Assembly (NCBI RefSeq): GCF_014529985.1
Contig: NZ_JACVMU010000002.1
Span: 62,001 to 126,000 of the forward strand
Source of the DNA: Leucobacter sp. cx-42
GTDB taxonomy: Bacteria; Actinomycetota; Actinomycetes; Actinomycetales; Microbacteriaceae
Direction: 5' to 3'
Length of the DNA stretch: 64,000 nt
The first letter of the stretch is position 1. Every line of letters begins with the position of its first letter. The translations under genes and the position numbers were made by a program. Below are positions 8,817 through 17,491 of this stretch, piece after piece. Below the pieces are notes generated by a model. The model did no database searches. It had not been told where the DNA came from and worked only from the letters and a program-made list of their open reading frames with translations.

Positions 8817-8826
8817 GGAACGTTCC
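8817..8826 (+). promoter_or_regulatory. Candidate LacI-family operator GGAACGTTCC
   Basis: A perfect 10-bp palindrome with the central ACGT/CG typical of LacI-family operators, closely followed by a second near-copy (GCAACGTTCA, 8828-8837). It lies just downstream of the predicted promoter, where a bound repressor would block transcription. Confidence 0.5.
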
Positions 8827-8866
8827 CGCAACGTTCACATCATCTGAACTCGACAAAGGAGTCACC

Positions 8867-10135
8867 ATGTCTTCCGCACCCACAACGGCCGCGCCACAGA
8901 GCGGCCTCGCGACACTCACCACCAAGGTGGTCCTCGGTTTCGTCGGTACCTGGGTCATCGCGCTCATGGCTGCGAACCTCGTTCCCGTCCTCATCGCGGG
9001 CATGGTGCAGGATCTCGGCGTTGACATCGCCACCGCTGGCGCGCTCGCGACCGGCATGACCGCTGGCTCGGCGCTTGCGATGTTCGTCACCAACCGCTTC
9101 ATCGCGACGGCGGATCGCCCCCGCCTCGGCCGCATTGGCCTCATCCTGATGGTGCTCGGCTACGCCGCCGCAGGTCTCATCCTCACGATTCCCGCGGTTA
9201 TGATCGGCCTGATGGTCGGCGGCATCGGCGCTGGCATCATGATCGCGACCGGTACCGCGGCGGCTTCGACCACCGTGAACCCCGACCGTTCGGTCACCAC
9301 GATCATGGTCATCAACCGCATCGGTGCCACCGCGCTCCTCGCGATCGCACCCCTGTTCCACAACGACCTGCGCTCGGTGCTGCTCGTCATCGCAGCCCTC
9401 GGCGTGCTCGGCCTCATCATGGCTGGCGGACTGCCGAACCTCTCCCCCGAGGCTCGCGAAGCAGCGCGCGCAAACCGCACCTCTTCCTCGAACGCACCGG
9501 CAAGCAAGGTCTACACCTTCGCGGCATTCGCGCTCGCGATCTCGATGTGCCTCTGGTCGCTCACCGAAGACATGGTCTACTCGATGACCAGCGTGCTCTC
9601 CGCACAGGCTGGCATCTCGGCTGACGCGTCGAGCGCACTGCTCGCTGGCAAGGTCTTCGGCGGCCTCATCGGCGCACTCCTCGCTCCCCTCGCCCTCCGC
9701 TGGCTCGGCCGCAGCTGGTCACTCGTCCTCATCATCGCGATGAGCACGATCACGAAGTTCATCATGATCACGACCACCTCGGCGATGGCATACAGCGTTT
9801 CGATCCTTATTTGGGGCGCAATGTACGGCGCAATCCTCGTACTCGTCACCGGTCTCGCTGCCGTCATGGATGTCACCGGCCGCGTTGGCGTGCTCGTCTC
9901 AGGCTTCTACCTCGCTGGCGTTGCCTTCGGCCCGCTCATCGGCGGTCAGCTCGTTGGCGTCCTCTCGCCGATCCAGTACGCGCTGCTCGTATCTGCTCCG
10001 AGCATCCTCTTCGGATCCGCACTCTTCGTCATCAGCCGCAAGGGTCGCAAGCTCGAAGACGGCAACACGAGTGCGGTTGGCATCGTCGCAGCTGAGGCAG
10101 AGCTCTCGGACTCGGCAACCGCCGACCGCGCCTAA
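8867..10135 (+). CDS. MFS transporter
   Basis: A 422-residue major facilitator with about twelve predicted membrane helices and a central cytoplasmic loop near residues 195-215 (EAREAARANRTSSSNAPASK). The ATG is preceded by AAAGGAG at 8 nt, which excludes the long in-frame upstream extension. It is the first gene of a two-gene operon with the amidohydrolase that begins 38 nt downstream, under a divergent LacI regulator. Uptake of the amidohydrolase substrate is the likely role; the substrate is unknown. Confidence 0.9.
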   Translation: MSSAPTTAAPQSGLATLTTKVVLGFVGTWVIALMAANLVPVLIAGMVQDLGVDIATAGALATGMTAGSALAMFVTNRFIATADRPRLGRIGLILMVLGYAAAGLILTIPAVMIGLMVGGIGAGIMIATGTAAASTTVNPDRSVTTIMVINRIGATALLAIAPLFHNDLRSVLLVIAALGVLGLIMAGGLPNLSPEAREAARANRTSSSNAPASKVYTFAAFALAISMCLWSLTEDMVYSMTSVLSAQAGISADASSALLAGKVFGGLIGALLAPLALRWLGRSWSLVLIIAMSTITKFIMITTTSAMAYSVSILIWGAMYGAILVLVTGLAAVMDVTGRVGVLVSGFYLAGVAFGPLIGGQLVGVLSPIQYALLVSAPSILFGSALFVISRKGRKLEDGNTSAVGIVAAEAELSDSATADRA

Positions 10136-10173
10136 CCACAGCCCACTCACTCCCAGAGAACAGGAGCCACACC

Positions 10174-11796
10174 GTGAACACCACTGCGACGCCCGCAGAC
10201 CGGGTCGTATTTGCCGCGCAGGTCGTTGACTTCACCGCACCTGAGATCGTGCTCGGATCCGCCATCGCAATCGCATCCGGCCGCGTCATCGCCGTCGGCT
10301 CGCGCGAGGACATCAGCGCGCACATCACCGATGCGACCGTCATCGACGAGTACCCCGGCGCTACCATCGCGCCGGGCCTCACCGACGGCCACACTCACAT
10401 CGTGTTCGGCCTCGAGCTCACTCGCGGCGTGCAGCTCACCGACCTCACCCTCGCAGAGGCGAAGGGGCGGATCGCTGACGCCGCAGCCACGGCAGCCGAT
10501 GGCGAGTGGCTCTTCGGGTGGGGCGTTGACCCGAACATCTACACCGAGACCGGTTTCGATGGCCGCATCTTTGATGAGGCTGCCGCTGGCCACCCGGTGT
10601 TCCTGCGCATGCGCGATGCGCACTCAGCGGTCATCAACAGCGCGGGCATCGAGCGCGTCGGTATCACCGGCACGGAGACCTTCGCCGATGAGTCAGCGGT
10701 TGGCGTGGACGCCGATGGCAACCCGACCGGCTACCTCCTCGAGCTTGCTGCGATGGATCTTGCGCTCGAGCGCATCCCACAGGAGACCGTCGAGGTTCGG
10801 GCGGATCGGCTCACCGAGGTACTCGATGGCATGGCCGCGACCGGTATCACCGGCACGCACGTCATGGATTTCCATCCCGGGAGCCGCGAGGTACTCGAGC
10901 TCTTGGAGAGTCGCGGAGAACTTCCCGTTCGCCTGCGGTTCTCGCCGATGGTCCCGCCCGGATCTGACGAGGCTGCACTCGCAGAGATCGCCGATCTGCA
11001 GGGCCTGCACGGCCGCCGCTGGCGCGTCGAAGGCGTGAAGTTTATGATCGACGGCACCGTTGACAATGGCTCCGCTTGGCTCGCGACCCCCGACTGCTAT
11101 GGCGAGGGTCTGAAGTCCATTTGGACTGACCCCGAGGCATACCGCCGCGCACTTCGCTTCTTCGCTGAGCGCGGAGTCGCCACCGCAACCCATGCGATCG
11201 GCGAGCGCGGAGTCGACTTCGTCCTCGACGCACTCGAATCGCTCGGCGACCTGCGCGCGAACGCTGCGCACCGTATCGAGCACATCGAGTCGATTCCCGA
11301 CGAGACCGTCCCGCGCTTCGCAGCGCTCGGCGTTGCGGCGAGCATGCAGCCGATCCACGGCACGCGTCACACCCTCGCGGATCGCAGCGACAACTGGTCA
11401 GTACGCCTCGGTGAAGAGCGCGCGAGCCACGGCTGGCGGTGCAAGGACATTCGCGAGGCCGGCGCAACGCTCGCGCTCGGAAGTGACTGGCCGGTGACCC
11501 CGTACGATCCCCGCGTCATGATGACCGAGTCGATCACCCGCGTGCCGCTCACCCACCCGCACCGCGCCCCCGTGCAGCCCGAGCAGGGCCTCACCATGCG
11601 CGAGGCGCTCGAGGGCTACACCTCGCACGCGGCCCGCGCGATCCGCTCACTCGACGAGGGACACCTGCAGCCGGGCGCGCGCGCTGCGCTCACGGTGTTC
11701 GGCGTGGATCCGTTTACGCTCAGCGCCGCTGAGTTTGCGGCGGTTCCCGTTGTGGCGACGTATGTCGAGGGCGAGCCGGTGCAGGTCGCGCGGTAG
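10174..11796 (+). CDS. Amidohydrolase family protein (YtcJ/amidohydrolase-3 type)
   Basis: A 540-residue metal-dependent hydrolase. The N-terminal beta-sandwich leads to PGLTDGHTHIVFG, where His73 and His75 form the first metal site. VKFMIDGTVDNG (Lys289) provides the family lysine, ATHAIGE supplies His340, RIEHIE supplies His370 and GSDWPV supplies Asp438, so the site appears complete. The closest described family members include YtcJ-like proteins and N-substituted formamide deformylase; real substrates are mostly unknown. It starts at GTG after AGGAG, 38 nt after the MFS gene. A second protein of the same class and same length lies at 25128-26750. Confidence 0.9.
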   Translation: MNTTATPADRVVFAAQVVDFTAPEIVLGSAIAIASGRVIAVGSREDISAHITDATVIDEYPGATIAPGLTDGHTHIVFGLELTRGVQLTDLTLAEAKGRIADAAATAADGEWLFGWGVDPNIYTETGFDGRIFDEAAAGHPVFLRMRDAHSAVINSAGIERVGITGTETFADESAVGVDADGNPTGYLLELAAMDLALERIPQETVEVRADRLTEVLDGMAATGITGTHVMDFHPGSREVLELLESRGELPVRLRFSPMVPPGSDEAALAEIADLQGLHGRRWRVEGVKFMIDGTVDNGSAWLATPDCYGEGLKSIWTDPEAYRRALRFFAERGVATATHAIGERGVDFVLDALESLGDLRANAAHRIEHIESIPDETVPRFAALGVAASMQPIHGTRHTLADRSDNWSVRLGEERASHGWRCKDIREAGATLALGSDWPVTPYDPRVMMTESITRVPLTHPHRAPVQPEQGLTMREALEGYTSHAARAIRSLDEGHLQPGARAALTVFGVDPFTLSAAEFAAVPVVATYVEGEPVQVAR

Positions 11797-11834
11797 CTCG
11801 CGCCGACGCCCCGCGCTCTGCGCCAACTTCGCGC

Positions 11835-11928
11835 CAACCCCGCGAAACAGGCAGTTTCTGCCGAGATCGGTAGTTTCTGGCCGTAGAAACACCCCTTCTC
11901 GACAGAAAGTGCCGTTCTCGCGGGGTTG
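11835..11928. repeat. Long-hairpin repeat R1 (94 bp)
   Basis: A near-perfect inverted repeat starting with CAACCCCGCGAAAC and ending with CGCGGGGTTG, 39 nt after the amidohydrolase stop. Its reverse orientation matches R2 at about 82 of 94 positions by eye. The stem contains the blocks TTTCTGCCGAGAT and GTAGAAAC. It belongs to a family with R2, R3 and R4. Confidence 0.85.
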
Positions 11929-12117
11929 AGTCATGCCCGGGCAGTGTCTGACGTGAAACGGCCGCCATCCCACACCACGCAGCCGCGCTGCCGGGGCAAG
12001 AACGGGCCGGCCTCGCGGCCGGGCGGCCTTATTCCCTCAAACCAGGGCGAATGACAACGAGACAGCAAGGGTGACACCAGCGCCCACCGAAGCTCCCCTC
12101 GACTGCCTCACTGCAAA
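11929..12117. other. Intergenic spacer between R1 and the icd terminator
   Basis: No gene is apparent. It contains a GC-rich hairpin (GGCCGGCC/GGCCGGGCGGCC near 12007-12030, followed by TTATTCCC) that could terminate the MFS-amidohydrolase message. Nothing else stands out. Confidence 0.5.
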
Positions 12118-12161
12118 AGCAAAAACGGCCTGCCACCCACGGGGTGACAGGCCGTTTTGCT
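12118..12161. terminator. Terminator downstream of icd, probably bidirectional
   Basis: AGCAAAAACGGCCTGCCACCC pairs with its near-complement ending in GCCGTTTTGCT. T-runs flank the stem on both strands, with TTTTTGC on the icd (minus) side. Confidence 0.8.
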
Positions 12162-12176
12162 TGCCCAGACACGAGT

Positions 12177-12270
12177 CAACCCCGCGAGATTGACCGTTTC
12201 TGTCGAGATGAGGTGTTTCTACGGGTAGAAACTATCGATCTCGGCAGAAAGTGCCAGTTTCGCGGGGTTG
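12177..12270. repeat. Long-hairpin repeat R2 (94 bp)
   Basis: The same length as R1 and its inverted copy. The arms begin CAACCCCGCGA and include TTTCTGTCGAGAT and GTTTCTAC; the loop is only two bases (GTTTCTAC-GG-GTAGAAAC). It lies between the icd stop and the icd terminator, that is, inside the icd 3' untranslated region. Confidence 0.85.
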
Positions 12271-12311
12271 AGTCCAGGGAAGAAGGACGCGCTCACGCGC
12301 GACCACCCAAA

Positions 12312-13526
12312 TTAGCTCAGGCGTGCCTGCAGGTTTTCGTCGATCGCTGCGAGGAACTCCTCGGTGGTGAGGTAGCCCTGCTCAGGGCCGACCAGCATTG
12401 CGAGGTCCTTGGTCATCTTGCCCGACTCAACGGTCTTGATGACGACGTCCTCAAGTGCCTTTGCGAAGTCGATGAGGGGCTGGTTGCCGTCAAGCTTGCC
12501 GCGGTGCTGCAGGCCACGGGTCCACGCGAAGATCGACGCAATCGGGTTGGTCGAGGTCGGCTTGCCCTGCTGGTGCTGGCGGTAGTGACGGGTCACGGTG
12601 CCGTGTGCAGCCTCTGCCTCGACAACCTTTCCGTCCGGAGTCGAGAGCACCGAGGTCATGAGACCGAGCGAGCCGAAGCCCTGTGCAACGGTGTCCGACT
12701 GAACGTCGCCGTCGTAGTTCTTGCAAGCCCAGACGTAGCCGCCCTCCCACTTCATGGCCGAAGCGACCATGTCGTCGATGAGGCGGTGCTCGTAGGTGAG
12801 GCCTGCGGTCTCGAAGCGCTCCTTGAACTCGGTGTCGTAGATCTCCTGGAAGAGGTCCTTGAAGCGGCCGTCGTACGCCTTGAGGATGGTGTTCTTCGTC
12901 GAGAGGTAGACGGGGAAGTTACGCGAGAGGCCGTAGTTCAGCGATGCGCGAGCGAAGTCGCGGATCGATGCGTCGAGGTTGTACTGCACCTGTGCAACGC
13001 CGTCGCTCGGCGACTGGTAAACCTCAAACTTCTGGGGCTCACCGCCGTCCTTGGGGGTGAACTCGACGGTCAGGGTGCCTTCGCCCTCGAAGCGGAAGTC
13101 GGTTGCGCGGTACTGGTCACCGAATGCGTGACGGCCGATGATGATCGGCTTGTTCCAGCCCGGAACCAAACGGGGGATGTTCGAGATGATGATCGGCTCA
13201 CGGAAGATCACGCCACCGAGAATGTTGCGGATCGTGCCGTTCGGCGACTTCCACATCTTCTTCAGGCCGAACTCTTCAACGCGTGCCTCATCGGGGGTGA
13301 TGGTTGCACACTTGACGCCAACGCCGTGCTTCTGAATAGCGTGCGCTGCATCGATGGTGACCTGGTCGTTGGTCTCATCGCGGTGCTGGATGCCGAGGTC
13401 GTAGTACTCGAGGTCAACGTCGATGTACGGGTGAATCAGACGGTCCTTGATGAACTGCCAGATGATTCGCGTCATCTCGTCGCCGTCGAGCTCGACGACC
13501 TTACCTGCAACCTTGATCTTTTCCAA
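12312..13526 (-). CDS. icd: NADP-dependent isocitrate dehydrogenase
   Basis: A 404-residue TCA-cycle enzyme that oxidatively decarboxylates isocitrate to 2-oxoglutarate with NADP. It is of the homodimeric type shared with eukaryotic cytosolic enzymes: [16 protein letters not shown] at the start, [12 protein letters not shown] in the isocitrate loop, [20 protein letters not shown] for the metal and substrate site, and [14 protein letters not shown] for NADP. I chose TTG 13526 (giving M-EKIKVAG) because GGAG lies 6 nt upstream and the length fits the family; an in-frame TTG at 13553 would add nine residues without a ribosome site. Confidence 0.95.
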   Translation of the reverse strand: MEKIKVAGKVVELDGDEMTRIIWQFIKDRLIHPYIDVDLEYYDLGIQHRDETNDQVTIDAAHAIQKHGVGVKCATITPDEARVEEFGLKKMWKSPNGTIRNILGGVIFREPIIISNIPRLVPGWNKPIIIGRHAFGDQYRATDFRFEGEGTLTVEFTPKDGGEPQKFEVYQSPSDGVAQVQYNLDASIRDFARASLNYGLSRNFPVYLSTKNTILKAYDGRFKDLFQEIYDTEFKERFETAGLTYEHRLIDDMVASAMKWEGGYVWACKNYDGDVQSDTVAQGFGSLGLMTSVLSTPDGKVVEAEAAHGTVTRHYRQHQQGKPTSTNPIASIFAWTRGLQHRGKLDGNQPLIDFAKALEDVVIKTVESGKMTKDLAMLVGPEQGYLTTEEFLAAIDENLQARLS

Positions 13527-13605
13527 CGGAGCTCCAGCCTGTTGAGTGTGCAATAAAACGGGGCTTTTGGCCCATAGTCCCGAGTCTACCGGAGTCGGAG
13601 AGGTA

Positions 13606-13619
13606 TCTCGACATCGAGA
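13606..13619. promoter_or_regulatory. Palindrome TCTCGACATCGAGA upstream of icd
   Basis: Two perfect 6-bp arms with a 2-nt spacer lie between icd and the GNAT gene, about 80 nt upstream of the icd start. It could bind a regulator; no known actinobacterial box was matched. A TAGACT -10 candidate for icd lies closer to the gene. Confidence 0.3.
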
Positions 13620-13714
13620 GAAATTTTGGGCATTGGTACCGCAGAATTCACGGATTATTGTCGACCGTTACCGAAATGGACATTCGTCTACTACCCCGAA
13701 GCTCCCGACAGCGA

Positions 13715-13720
13715 TACTCT
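13715..13720 (+). promoter_or_regulatory. -10 box TACTCT of the GNAT gene (leaderless)
   Basis: TACTCT ends 6 nt before ATG 13727 with no Shine-Dalgarno. Confidence 0.5.
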
Positions 13721-13726
13721 AGAAAC

Positions 13727-14179
13727 ATGAGCAACCTCACCATCGAAGAGCTCTCCGCAGCCACGATTGTCGCCGTCAACCGGCTCGGTCTGAAGCCTGG
13801 CCAGGAGCAGTTCATTACGCCTGTGTCCTACGCCGCGGCTGCCGCGGTCACGCCGCCCGACAGCGCCTGGCAGCGCGTCATTTTGCAGGATGGTCGCGTT
13901 GTTGCGTTCATTCACGGCAACTTTGACCCCAATGCTGCGCATGAAGAGTTCCGTGCGGCACTCTGGCGCATCAATGTAGACGCTGATGCTCAGGGTGCTG
14001 GTGTCGGCACCTTCGCGGTGCAGGCGCTCATCGAAGAGGCTCGACGCCGCGGCGTCGGCCGCCTGACCGTACTCTGGGAGCGCGGCGAAGACGGCCCGGA
14101 AGAGTTCTTCCTCCACATGGGTTTCAAGCCCGTTGGCGAGACTCCGTACGACGAGGTCATCGGAGCAATTGAGCTCTAA
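13727..14179 (+). CDS. GNAT family N-acetyltransferase
   Basis: A 150-residue acetyltransferase. The acetyl-CoA-binding motif A is visible as INVDADAQGAGVGTFAVQALIEEARRRG (about residues 83-110; variant of Q/RxxGxG/A), followed by motif B-like FFLHMGFKPVGE near the C-terminus. An in-frame upstream ATG would add 23 unlikely residues; the -10 box six bases before ATG 13727 supports the shorter, leaderless form. The next gene starts inside its last codons, so the two are probably coupled. Substrate unknown. Confidence 0.85.
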   Translation: MSNLTIEELSAATIVAVNRLGLKPGQEQFITPVSYAAAAAVTPPDSAWQRVILQDGRVVAFIHGNFDPNAAHEEFRAALWRINVDADAQGAGVGTFAVQALIEEARRRGVGRLTVLWERGEDGPEEFFLHMGFKPVGETPYDEVIGAIEL

Positions 14180-15095
14180 CCTCGAGGCGAAGCGCGGCAT
14201 TATTGCCTCGGTCGCCTCATCAGTCTGCTTTGGTGGCGTCTACTTCGTCACCCCCATGCTTGCACCAGCATCAGCGGAATCGCTGTGGGGCATTCGCAAC
14301 GTCGTCACGATTCCGATCATTGCGCTTGGCCTGCTGGTCATTGGACAGCGTCACCGAATTGCCGAAATCTGGCAGCGCATTCTCAAGAAGCCACTCCTCA
14401 TTCTCGGCATCATCGTGTGCGGCATGCTGGTCGCGATGCAGCTTTGGATCTTCACCTGGGCTCCCCTGCACGGCCGCGGTCTGCAGGTTGCGCTCGGGTA
14501 TTTCCTCTTGCCGCTCGTACTCGTGCTCGTTGGCAAGTTCTTGTACAAGGACAAGCTGCTCTGGTGGCAGTGGCTTGCCGCCGCAATTGCCGCGGTTGGC
14601 GTCATATTTGAGATCGTTCGCGTTGGCTCGATCTCGTGGGAAACCTTGCTCGTGTGCCTGGGCTACCCTTGCTACTTCGTGCTTCGCCGCGCACTCGGCC
14701 TTGACGACCTCGGTGGCATGTTCTGGGAATTCGTCGCGATGTCCCCGTTCGCCCTCACCTTTGTCGTACTCGCGGTCGCTGACGGCAGTGCGATCGACGC
14801 GAACCCCGCGCTGTTGTGGGCTGCGCCGCTCTTCTCCGTGTGGACCGGCGTCGCGCTGATGTGTTACATCCTCGCGTCACGTCTGCTGACGATCAGTCTC
14901 TTCGGATTGCTGAGCTACCTGGAGCCCGCATTGCTCGTGGTCGCCTCGATCCTCATTGGTGAGCGGATCGCAGCAGCCGAGTTCCCCCTCTACATCGCCA
15001 TCTGGCTTGCCGTGTTTGTGCTCATTGGCGGCGGGCTCGCGCTCGCTGTTCGCCACAAACGCAATGGCGGATCCGCCCCAACTACCAAGCTCTGA
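14169..15095 (+). CDS. EamA/RarD-like transporter
   Basis: A 308-residue membrane protein of the drug/metabolite transporter superfamily with about ten helices, closest in pattern to RarD (AKRGIIASVASSVCFGGVYFVTPML at the start, GYFLLPLVLVLVG, and a C-terminal SYLEPALLVVASILIGE). The start is ambiguous: ATG 14133 lies well inside the GNAT gene, while TTG 14169 has GGAG five bases upstream and overlaps the GNAT stop by only 11 bp. I prefer TTG. Co-translation with the acetyltransferase suggests a shared but unknown substrate. Confidence 0.85.
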   Translation: MSSNLEAKRGIIASVASSVCFGGVYFVTPMLAPASAESLWGIRNVVTIPIIALGLLVIGQRHRIAEIWQRILKKPLLILGIIVCGMLVAMQLWIFTWAPLHGRGLQVALGYFLLPLVLVLVGKFLYKDKLLWWQWLAAAIAAVGVIFEIVRVGSISWETLLVCLGYPCYFVLRRALGLDDLGGMFWEFVAMSPFALTFVVLAVADGSAIDANPALLWAAPLFSVWTGVALMCYILASRLLTISLFGLLSYLEPALLVVASILIGERIAAAEFPLYIAIWLAVFVLIGGGLALAVRHKRNGGSAPTTKL

Positions 15096-15098
15096 CGC

Positions 15099-15104
15099 TA
15101 CTAT
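15099..15104 (+). promoter_or_regulatory. -10 box TACTAT of the CsoR-type gene (leaderless)
   Basis: TACTAT overlaps the tail of the upstream intergenic space and ends 6 nt before ATG 15111. Confidence 0.5.
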
Positions 15105-15110
15105 TCAGGC

Positions 15111-15398
15111 ATGGAAGAACATCACGGCTACTCCGATCACAAGAGTGATCTGCTCAAGCGTCTCCGTCGCGCCGAGGGCCAGGTGCGCGGTGTCCATCGC
15201 ATGATCGAGGAAGATGTCTACTGCATCGACGTCCTCACTCAGGTTTCTGCAGCGACCAAAGCCCTCGAAAAGGTGGCCCTGGCCCTGCTCGAAGACCACC
15301 TCAGCCACTGCGTTGCAACAGCAGCTACAGAAGGTGGCGAGGTTGCGGCCGAAAAACTGCGCGAAGCCTCACAAGCTATCGCGCGATTCGTCGGCTAA
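15111..15398 (+). CDS. CsoR/RcnR-type metal-sensing repressor
   Basis: A 95-residue all-helical regulator (former DUF156). The sequence LLKRLRRAEGQVRGVHRMIEED is the DNA-binding signature. Cys38, His63 and Cys67 have the spacing of the copper ligands of CsoR (Cys-x24-His-x3-Cys), which points to Cu(I) or persulfide sensing rather than nickel/cobalt. Targets are normally copper exporters and chaperones, but none is encoded here: neighbours are a RarD-like transporter and PPK2, 42 nt downstream. The target may be elsewhere or the gene may regulate ppk2. Confidence 0.9.
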   Translation: MEEHHGYSDHKSDLLKRLRRAEGQVRGVHRMIEEDVYCIDVLTQVSAATKALEKVALALLEDHLSHCVATAATEGGEVAAEKLREASQAIARFVG

Positions 15399-15440
15399 CT
15401 GAGAGAATGAGAGCCCGTCCAGAGTGGAAAAGGACCACGA

Positions 15441-16364
15441 ATGAACACGGACTCGAAGAACACTCAGATCGATCTCACGGCCGAAATCGATGAGCTTGCC
15501 GAGCTACTGGCGAGTGAGTCCTCGGTTGATGATGGGCCCGACGCCCCCTGGCGTCAGGGTTACCCTTACAGCGAGAAGATCACTCGCAAGGCGTACGAAA
15601 AAGAGAAGCGCAAGCTGCAGATTGAGTTGTTGAAGCTCCAGGCTTGGGTGAAAGAGTCCGGCGAGAAGATTGTCATTATCTTCGAGGGCCGCGACGCCGC
15701 AGGCAAAGGCGGCGCGATCAAGCGTTTCACCGAGCACTTGAATCCCCGTGGTGCCCGCGTCGTCGCGCTTGAGGTGCCGACCGAACGCGAACGCACGTCG
15801 TGGTATTTCCAGCGCTACGTCTCGCACCTGCCCGCTGCAGGCGAGATCGTGATGTACGACCGCTCCTGGTACAACCGTGCGGGCGTCGAACGCGTCATGG
15901 GCTACTGCACCCCGCAGCAGTACCTCGAGTTCACGCGCTCTGCCCCTGATTTTGAGCGCCTGCTCGCGCAGTCCGGCATTCACCTCATCAAGTTCTGGTT
16001 CTCGGTGGGTAAGGCCGAGCAGCGTGCCCGATTCCAGTCGCGTTCCCAAGACCGCGTGAAGCAGTGGAAGTTGTCGCCCACTGACCTCGCCAGCCTCGAC
16101 AAGTGGGACGACTACACCGCAGCCAAGGACGCGATGTTCTTCTACACCGACACCCCGCATGCTCCGTGGACCGTCGTGAAGTCGAATGACAAGAAGCGCG
16201 CGCGCCTTGAGGCGATGCGCTGGGTGCTTGCACAGTTCGACTACCCCGAGAAAGACTTCGAGGTCGTTGGGACTCCCGACGCGAAGATCATTGGCTCGCC
16301 CGCCGATGTCTACGACGACGGCGAGACGCCAACCGGCACGATGCCGATCATTCCCCGCGCATAA
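15441..16364 (+). CDS. ppk2: Polyphosphate kinase 2
   Basis: A 307-residue class-I-type PPK2 that transfers phosphate between polyphosphate and nucleoside diphosphates. Motifs: Walker A EGRDAAGKGGAIKRF (about residues 82-96), Walker B EIVMYDRSWYNRAGVE (about 135-150) with the lid arginines, and a C-terminal WTVVKSNDKKRARLEAMRW helix. Start ATG follows AAGGA. Its last 17 bp overlap the end of the convergent glycerate kinase gene, so the two messages are antisense at their 3' ends and no terminator fits between them. Confidence 0.95.
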   Translation: MNTDSKNTQIDLTAEIDELAELLASESSVDDGPDAPWRQGYPYSEKITRKAYEKEKRKLQIELLKLQAWVKESGEKIVIIFEGRDAAGKGGAIKRFTEHLNPRGARVVALEVPTERERTSWYFQRYVSHLPAAGEIVMYDRSWYNRAGVERVMGYCTPQQYLEFTRSAPDFERLLAQSGIHLIKFWFSVGKAEQRARFQSRSQDRVKQWKLSPTDLASLDKWDDYTAAKDAMFFYTDTPHAPWTVVKSNDKKRARLEAMRWVLAQFDYPEKDFEVVGTPDAKIIGSPADVYDDGETPTGTMPIIPRA

Positions 16365-17490
16365 CGAGCGCGAGTGCGTGCCCCGCACGCTCGAGCAGCA
16401 CCTCGGCATCCTTCATAGGGTCGAGGTGCTGCTTCGTTTCTCCCGCCAGTTCACCGAGCGACTGCGCGTGCACATACTGTGCGACGGCGGCGTCTTCGGC
16501 GATCCGCCCCGCAATAATGGCGACGGGGACCCGAGCGCGCGCGGCAAGTTCGGTGACGAGCGCGGGCGCCTTTCCTTCGGAGCTCTGCGCATCGAAGGAG
16601 CCTTCGCCGGTGATGACGAGATCCGCCTCGGAAATGGCCGCCGCGAGCCCGATGAGCTCGGCAACTGCCCCCGCACCCTGCACGATTTCAGCCCCGAGCC
16701 ATGCCAGCGCGCACGTGGTGCCTCCAGCTGCGCCGAATCCTGGCGACATGGGGTCGAGGTCGAGCACGGACGCAAAGTGCGCGAGGCCGGCTTCTGCGGC
16801 TGGCCGGAGCGCCTCGGTGATGCCCTTCTGCTGGCCGAACTGAGCGGCCGCTCCGCGCGGGCCGAGGAGCGGTGCGGCGACATCGCTCCACACCGTGAGC
16901 GCGCCAGCCGGGATCGAGCGCATGCGGCTTGTGTCGATCGCAGCGATGTGTGCGAGCCCGCGGTTCCCGAGCGGCACCTCGTTCCCTGCGCTATCGAGCA
17001 GCCGCGCCCCAAGTCCCACGAGTACCCCAGCGCCAGCGTCGGTCGAGCAGCTGCCGCCGAGCGCGACGTGCACTTGCGTCGCACCGGCATCAATCGCCGC
17101 GCGGATCGCCTCCCCCACCCCACGCGTATGCGCTTCGAGCGGGTGCAGCACGAGCTGGCCGGCAGCGTCCCGCGGCAGCCGGAGCATGCCGCTTGTCTCA
17201 GCGAGCTCGACCACGGCCGAGCCGTCTGGGAGCCGCAGCCAGTGCGCGGCCACGGGTGCACCAATCGGGCCGGTCGCGGCGAACGACACCGACTCGGCGT
17301 CTGGAATCGCAGACTGGACCACCGCGAGGGTCCCCTCACCGCCATCAGCCATGGGGCGCAGGACGAGTGCATCCGCGGGGCGGGCAGCGGCCCAGCCGCG
17401 GGCAATGGCGGCGGCGACGCGATCCGCGCCCAATGAACCCTTGAAGGAATCGGGGGCGATCACCACCCGCGCTCGCTCGGCGAACGGCAT
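16348..17490 (-). CDS. Glycerate kinase
   Basis: A 380-residue glycerate kinase of the GlxK/GarK family, phosphorylating D-glycerate to 2- or 3-phosphoglycerate. The signature VVIAPDSFKGSLGADRVAAAIARGW opens the protein; PMADGGEGT (about residue 49-57) and the glycine-rich ALGGSCSTDAGAG segment (about 145-157) are typical, as is VITGEGSFDAQS near residue 295. It starts one base after the stop of the DUF308 gene, indicating translational coupling in a minus-strand operon CcsB-DUF308-kinase. Confidence 0.93.
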   Translation of the reverse strand: MPFAERARVVIAPDSFKGSLGADRVAAAIARGWAAARPADALVLRPMADGGEGTLAVVQSAIPDAESVSFAATGPIGAPVAAHWLRLPDGSAVVELAETSGMLRLPRDAAGQLVLHPLEAHTRGVGEAIRAAIDAGATQVHVALGGSCSTDAGAGVLVGLGARLLDSAGNEVPLGNRGLAHIAAIDTSRMRSIPAGALTVWSDVAAPLLGPRGAAAQFGQQKGITEALRPAAEAGLAHFASVLDLDPMSPGFGAAGGTTCALAWLGAEIVQGAGAVAELIGLAAAISEADLVITGEGSFDAQSSEGKAPALVTELAARARVPVAIIAGRIAEDAAVAQYVHAQSLGELAGETKQHLDPMKDAEVLLERAGHALALVMRGE

Positions 17491-17491
17491 G

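Noticed and set aside
11835..12270. R1 and R2 as terminal inverted repeats of an insertion sequence or MITE
   Set aside because: Each copy is itself a palindrome, there is no target-site duplication visible, the segment between them holds the icd terminator, and other copies occur singly elsewhere.
12144..13556. 470-codon frame reading from hairpin R2 through the icd region on the plus strand
   Set aside because: It is antisense to icd, and its first part translates the R2 repeat; a similar peptide from R1 reflects the DNA repeat, not a protein family.
16348..16364. Overlap of ppk2 and glycerate kinase ends as a frameshift or assembly error
   Set aside because: Both proteins end at family-appropriate lengths; a 17-bp convergent overlap is normal in compact genomes.
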